A stretch of DNA of 5,664 nucleotides from Microbacteriaceae bacterium (lineage in GTDB: Bacteria > Actinomycetota > Actinomycetes > Actinomycetales > Microbacteriaceae), in contig WOYR01000017.1 in the NCBI GenBank assembly GCA_011620705.1, positions 1,262 through 6,925 on the forward strand. The letters run 5' to 3'. Position 1 is the stretch's first letter. Every line of letters begins with the position of its first letter. The notes beneath the pieces were generated by a model. That model did not search any database, had not been told where the DNA came from, and saw nothing but the letters and a program-made list of their open reading frames with translations. This document shows positions 4,506-5,664 of the stretch, in pieces. The position numbers and the translations under genes are program-made.

Positions 4506-5471
4506 ATGACCACGATGCGGGCCATGACGATGTCGGGCGCCGGGGGGCCGGAAGCGCTCTCGATGGCCGAGATCCCACGCCCGGTGCGCGTCAGTTCGGA
4601 GGTGCTCGTCAAGGTGCACGCGGCCGGCGTCAACCCGATCGACGTCAAGACGCGCTCCGGCAAGGGCGGATTCGGCGCGATCGCCTCGTTCCCGGTGGTC
4701 CTCGGCAACGACTTCAGCGGCGTCGTCGTGGAGGCGCCGTATGCGGCGCATCCGCTCCAGCCCGGCACCGAGGTGTACGGCATGGGCATGGTGCCGCGCA
4801 TGAGCGGGGCGTACGCGGAGTACATGAGCGTCTCGTTGCTCAGTGTGATCCGCAAGCCCGTCGGCCTGTCGCACATCGAGGCGGCCGGCGTTCCGGTCGC
4901 CGCGCTGACCGCATGGGGCATGGTCGTCGAGACGGCGAAGGCGCACGAGGGGCAGCGGATGCTCATCCACGCCGGTGCGGGCGGCGTCGGCCATTTCGCG
5001 GTCCAGTTCGCCGCCTACTTCGGCGCCCACGTGATCGCCACCGGCTCCTCGCGCAACCTGGGATGGCTGCGCGAGCTCGGCGCGGCGGAAGTCATCGACT
5101 ACACGGCCGGACCCTTCGAGGACGCGGTGAAGGATGTCGACGCCGTCATCGACTTGATCGGCAACGTGCAGTTCGACACCGCGAGCCGTTCGCTGAAGGT
5201 GCTCCGGCCCGGCGGCATCATCGTCAACGGTCCGAGCGGCAGTTGGCCGACCATGGCAGAGGAGGCCGCAGCGGCGGGCGTGCGCGCCACCGGCTTCCAA
5301 GTCGCGCCCGACGGCTCGACGCTCGCCATCATCTCCCGGTTGCTCGAATCGGGCGAGGTGCGCGTCTACGTCGACAAGGTCTTCGAGCTGGAGCAGGCCG
5401 CCGACGCGCACCGCGAGATCGCCGAGGGCCACACCCGCGGCAAGATCGTGCTGAAGGTGTGCGAGGGCTGA
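4506..5471 (+). CDS. Zinc-independent MDR oxidoreductase, quinone-reductase-like (NADP-dependent)
   Basis: 321 residues, near the normal family length. It is a cytoplasmic medium-chain dehydrogenase/reductase of the NAD(P)H:quinone oxidoreductase (zeta-crystallin-like) branch, expected to reduce quinones or activated C=C/C=O bonds using NADPH. The N-terminal GroES-like fold covers about 4-125: GGPEALSMAEIPRP, the HAAGVNPIDVKTRSG signature at 38-52, and VVLGNDFSGVVVEA at 64-77. The Rossmann domain follows, with the dinucleotide-binding HAGAGGVGHFAVQFA at 155-169 and ATGSSRN at 178-184. The Cys/His/Asp set of zinc alcohol dehydrogenases and the structural four-Cys lobe are absent. Two starts compete: ATG 4506 (GGGGAGG 8 nt upstream) and ATG 4515 (GGAGGA 9 nt upstream), which gives the more typical N-terminus MRAMTM. 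Substrate cannot be read from sequence. The 3' end overlaps a convergent acetyltransferase frame by 106 bp. Confidence 0.94.
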   Translation: MTTMRAMTMSGAGGPEALSMAEIPRPVRVSSEVLVKVHAAGVNPIDVKTRSGKGGFGAIASFPVVLGNDFSGVVVEAPYAAHPLQPGTEVYGMGMVPRMSGAYAEYMSVSLLSVIRKPVGLSHIEAAGVPVAALTAWGMVVETAKAHEGQRMLIHAGAGGVGHFAVQFAAYFGAHVIATGSSRNLGWLRELGAAEVIDYTAGPFEDAVKDVDAVIDLIGNVQFDTASRSLKVLRPGGIIVNGPSGSWPTMAEEAAAAGVRATGFQVAPDGSTLAIISRLLESGEVRVYVDKVFELEQAADAHREIAEGHTRGKIVLKVCEG

Positions 5472-5664
5472 ACGTCCTCGAGCAGACGCTCGCGCACGTA
5501 GTCGTCCTCCCAGCGGTCGCCGACCAGGAAGTGCTTCGTGCCCACGAGCGCGAAACCGCTCTTCTCGTAGAAGCGGTTGGCGCGGGCGTTCTCCTGGTTG
5601 ACGCCGAGCCAGACGCCCGCGGACCCGCGTGCTCTGGCCGCCTCGACGGCGAAATCCATCAGCG
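5366..5664 (-). CDS. GNAT-family N-acetyltransferase, C-terminal part (start beyond the window)
   Basis: The frame is open from the right edge to a TAG at 5366-5368, giving 98 complete codons plus stop; the N-terminal part lies outside. The visible part holds the end of the GNAT fold: helix DFAVEAARARG, strand VWLGVNQENARANRFYEKSG (the N-x-x-A-x-x-F-Y-x-x-x-G-F motif B that contacts acetyl-CoA), then FALVGTKHFLVGDRWEDDYV. The substrate is unknown: GNAT enzymes of this type acetylate small amines, antibiotics or protein N-termini. The fold normally ends about where DDYVRERLL occurs here. The remaining about 37 residues (from EDVQP) are unlike GNAT sequence and run antisense to the oxidoreductase gene, so they look like a tail gained when an earlier stop was lost. 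The ATG at 5657-5659 is internal, not the gene start. Confidence 0.85.
   Translation of the reverse strand, partial: LMDFAVEAARARGSAGVWLGVNQENARANRFYEKSGFALVGTKHFLVGDRWEDDYVRERLLEDVQPSHTFSTILPRVWPSAISRCASAACSSSKTLST

Noticed and set aside
4461..5432. 323-codon minus-strand frame opposite the oxidoreductase
   Set aside because: It is Arg/His/Asp/Val-rich with no recognisable domain, antisense to a full MDR protein with cofactor and signature motifs.

Overview
The window is GC-rich DNA from what is most likely a high-GC actinobacterium, probably a Microbacteriaceae relative. That is inferred from the GC-saturated third codon positions, the frequent GTG starts, a possible leaderless promoter and the recalled look of the proteins; no 16S gene or other taxonomic marker is present. 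There are seven protein genes, two of them cut by the window edges. No tRNA, rRNA, CRISPR array or insertion sequence was seen.

Left part (1-3098, minus strand): a compact signalling operon read right to left. A GTG-started OmpR/PhoB-type response regulator is followed after 10 bp by an EnvZ-like, HAMP-containing sensor histidine kinase. After another 46 bp comes a single-span exported protein with a signal-like N-terminus and a C-terminal anchor, whose last residues lie beyond base 1. The arrangement suggests that the exported protein is either an accessory of the kinase or a co-transcribed output of the system.

Middle (3099-3710): a structured intergenic zone around one small minus-strand gene encoding a 63-residue single-span membrane protein. 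Between this gene and the response regulator lies a large inverted repeat (3134-3198). Upstream of the gene, in the divergent region shared with the plus-strand nuclease gene, is a dense cluster of C-run/G-run hairpins. The cluster includes a 31-bp repeat present twice 56 bp apart (29/31 identical), a third partial copy and a related sequence in the opposite orientation. This cluster is the least ordinary part of the window.

Right part (3711-5664): a plus-strand YqaJ/lambda-exonuclease-like gene with all expected nuclease residues but no recombinase partner nearby. It is followed by a plus-strand zinc-independent quinone-reductase-like MDR oxidoreductase. Convergent to the latter is the C-terminal part of a GNAT acetyltransferase whose reading frame runs 106 bp antisense into the oxidoreductase gene.

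Most of the window is ordinary chromosomal housekeeping or signalling content. I see no complete new multi-gene system. The best leads are the repeat/hairpin leader of the small membrane protein gene, the solitary YqaJ nuclease, and the tail-to-tail overlap.
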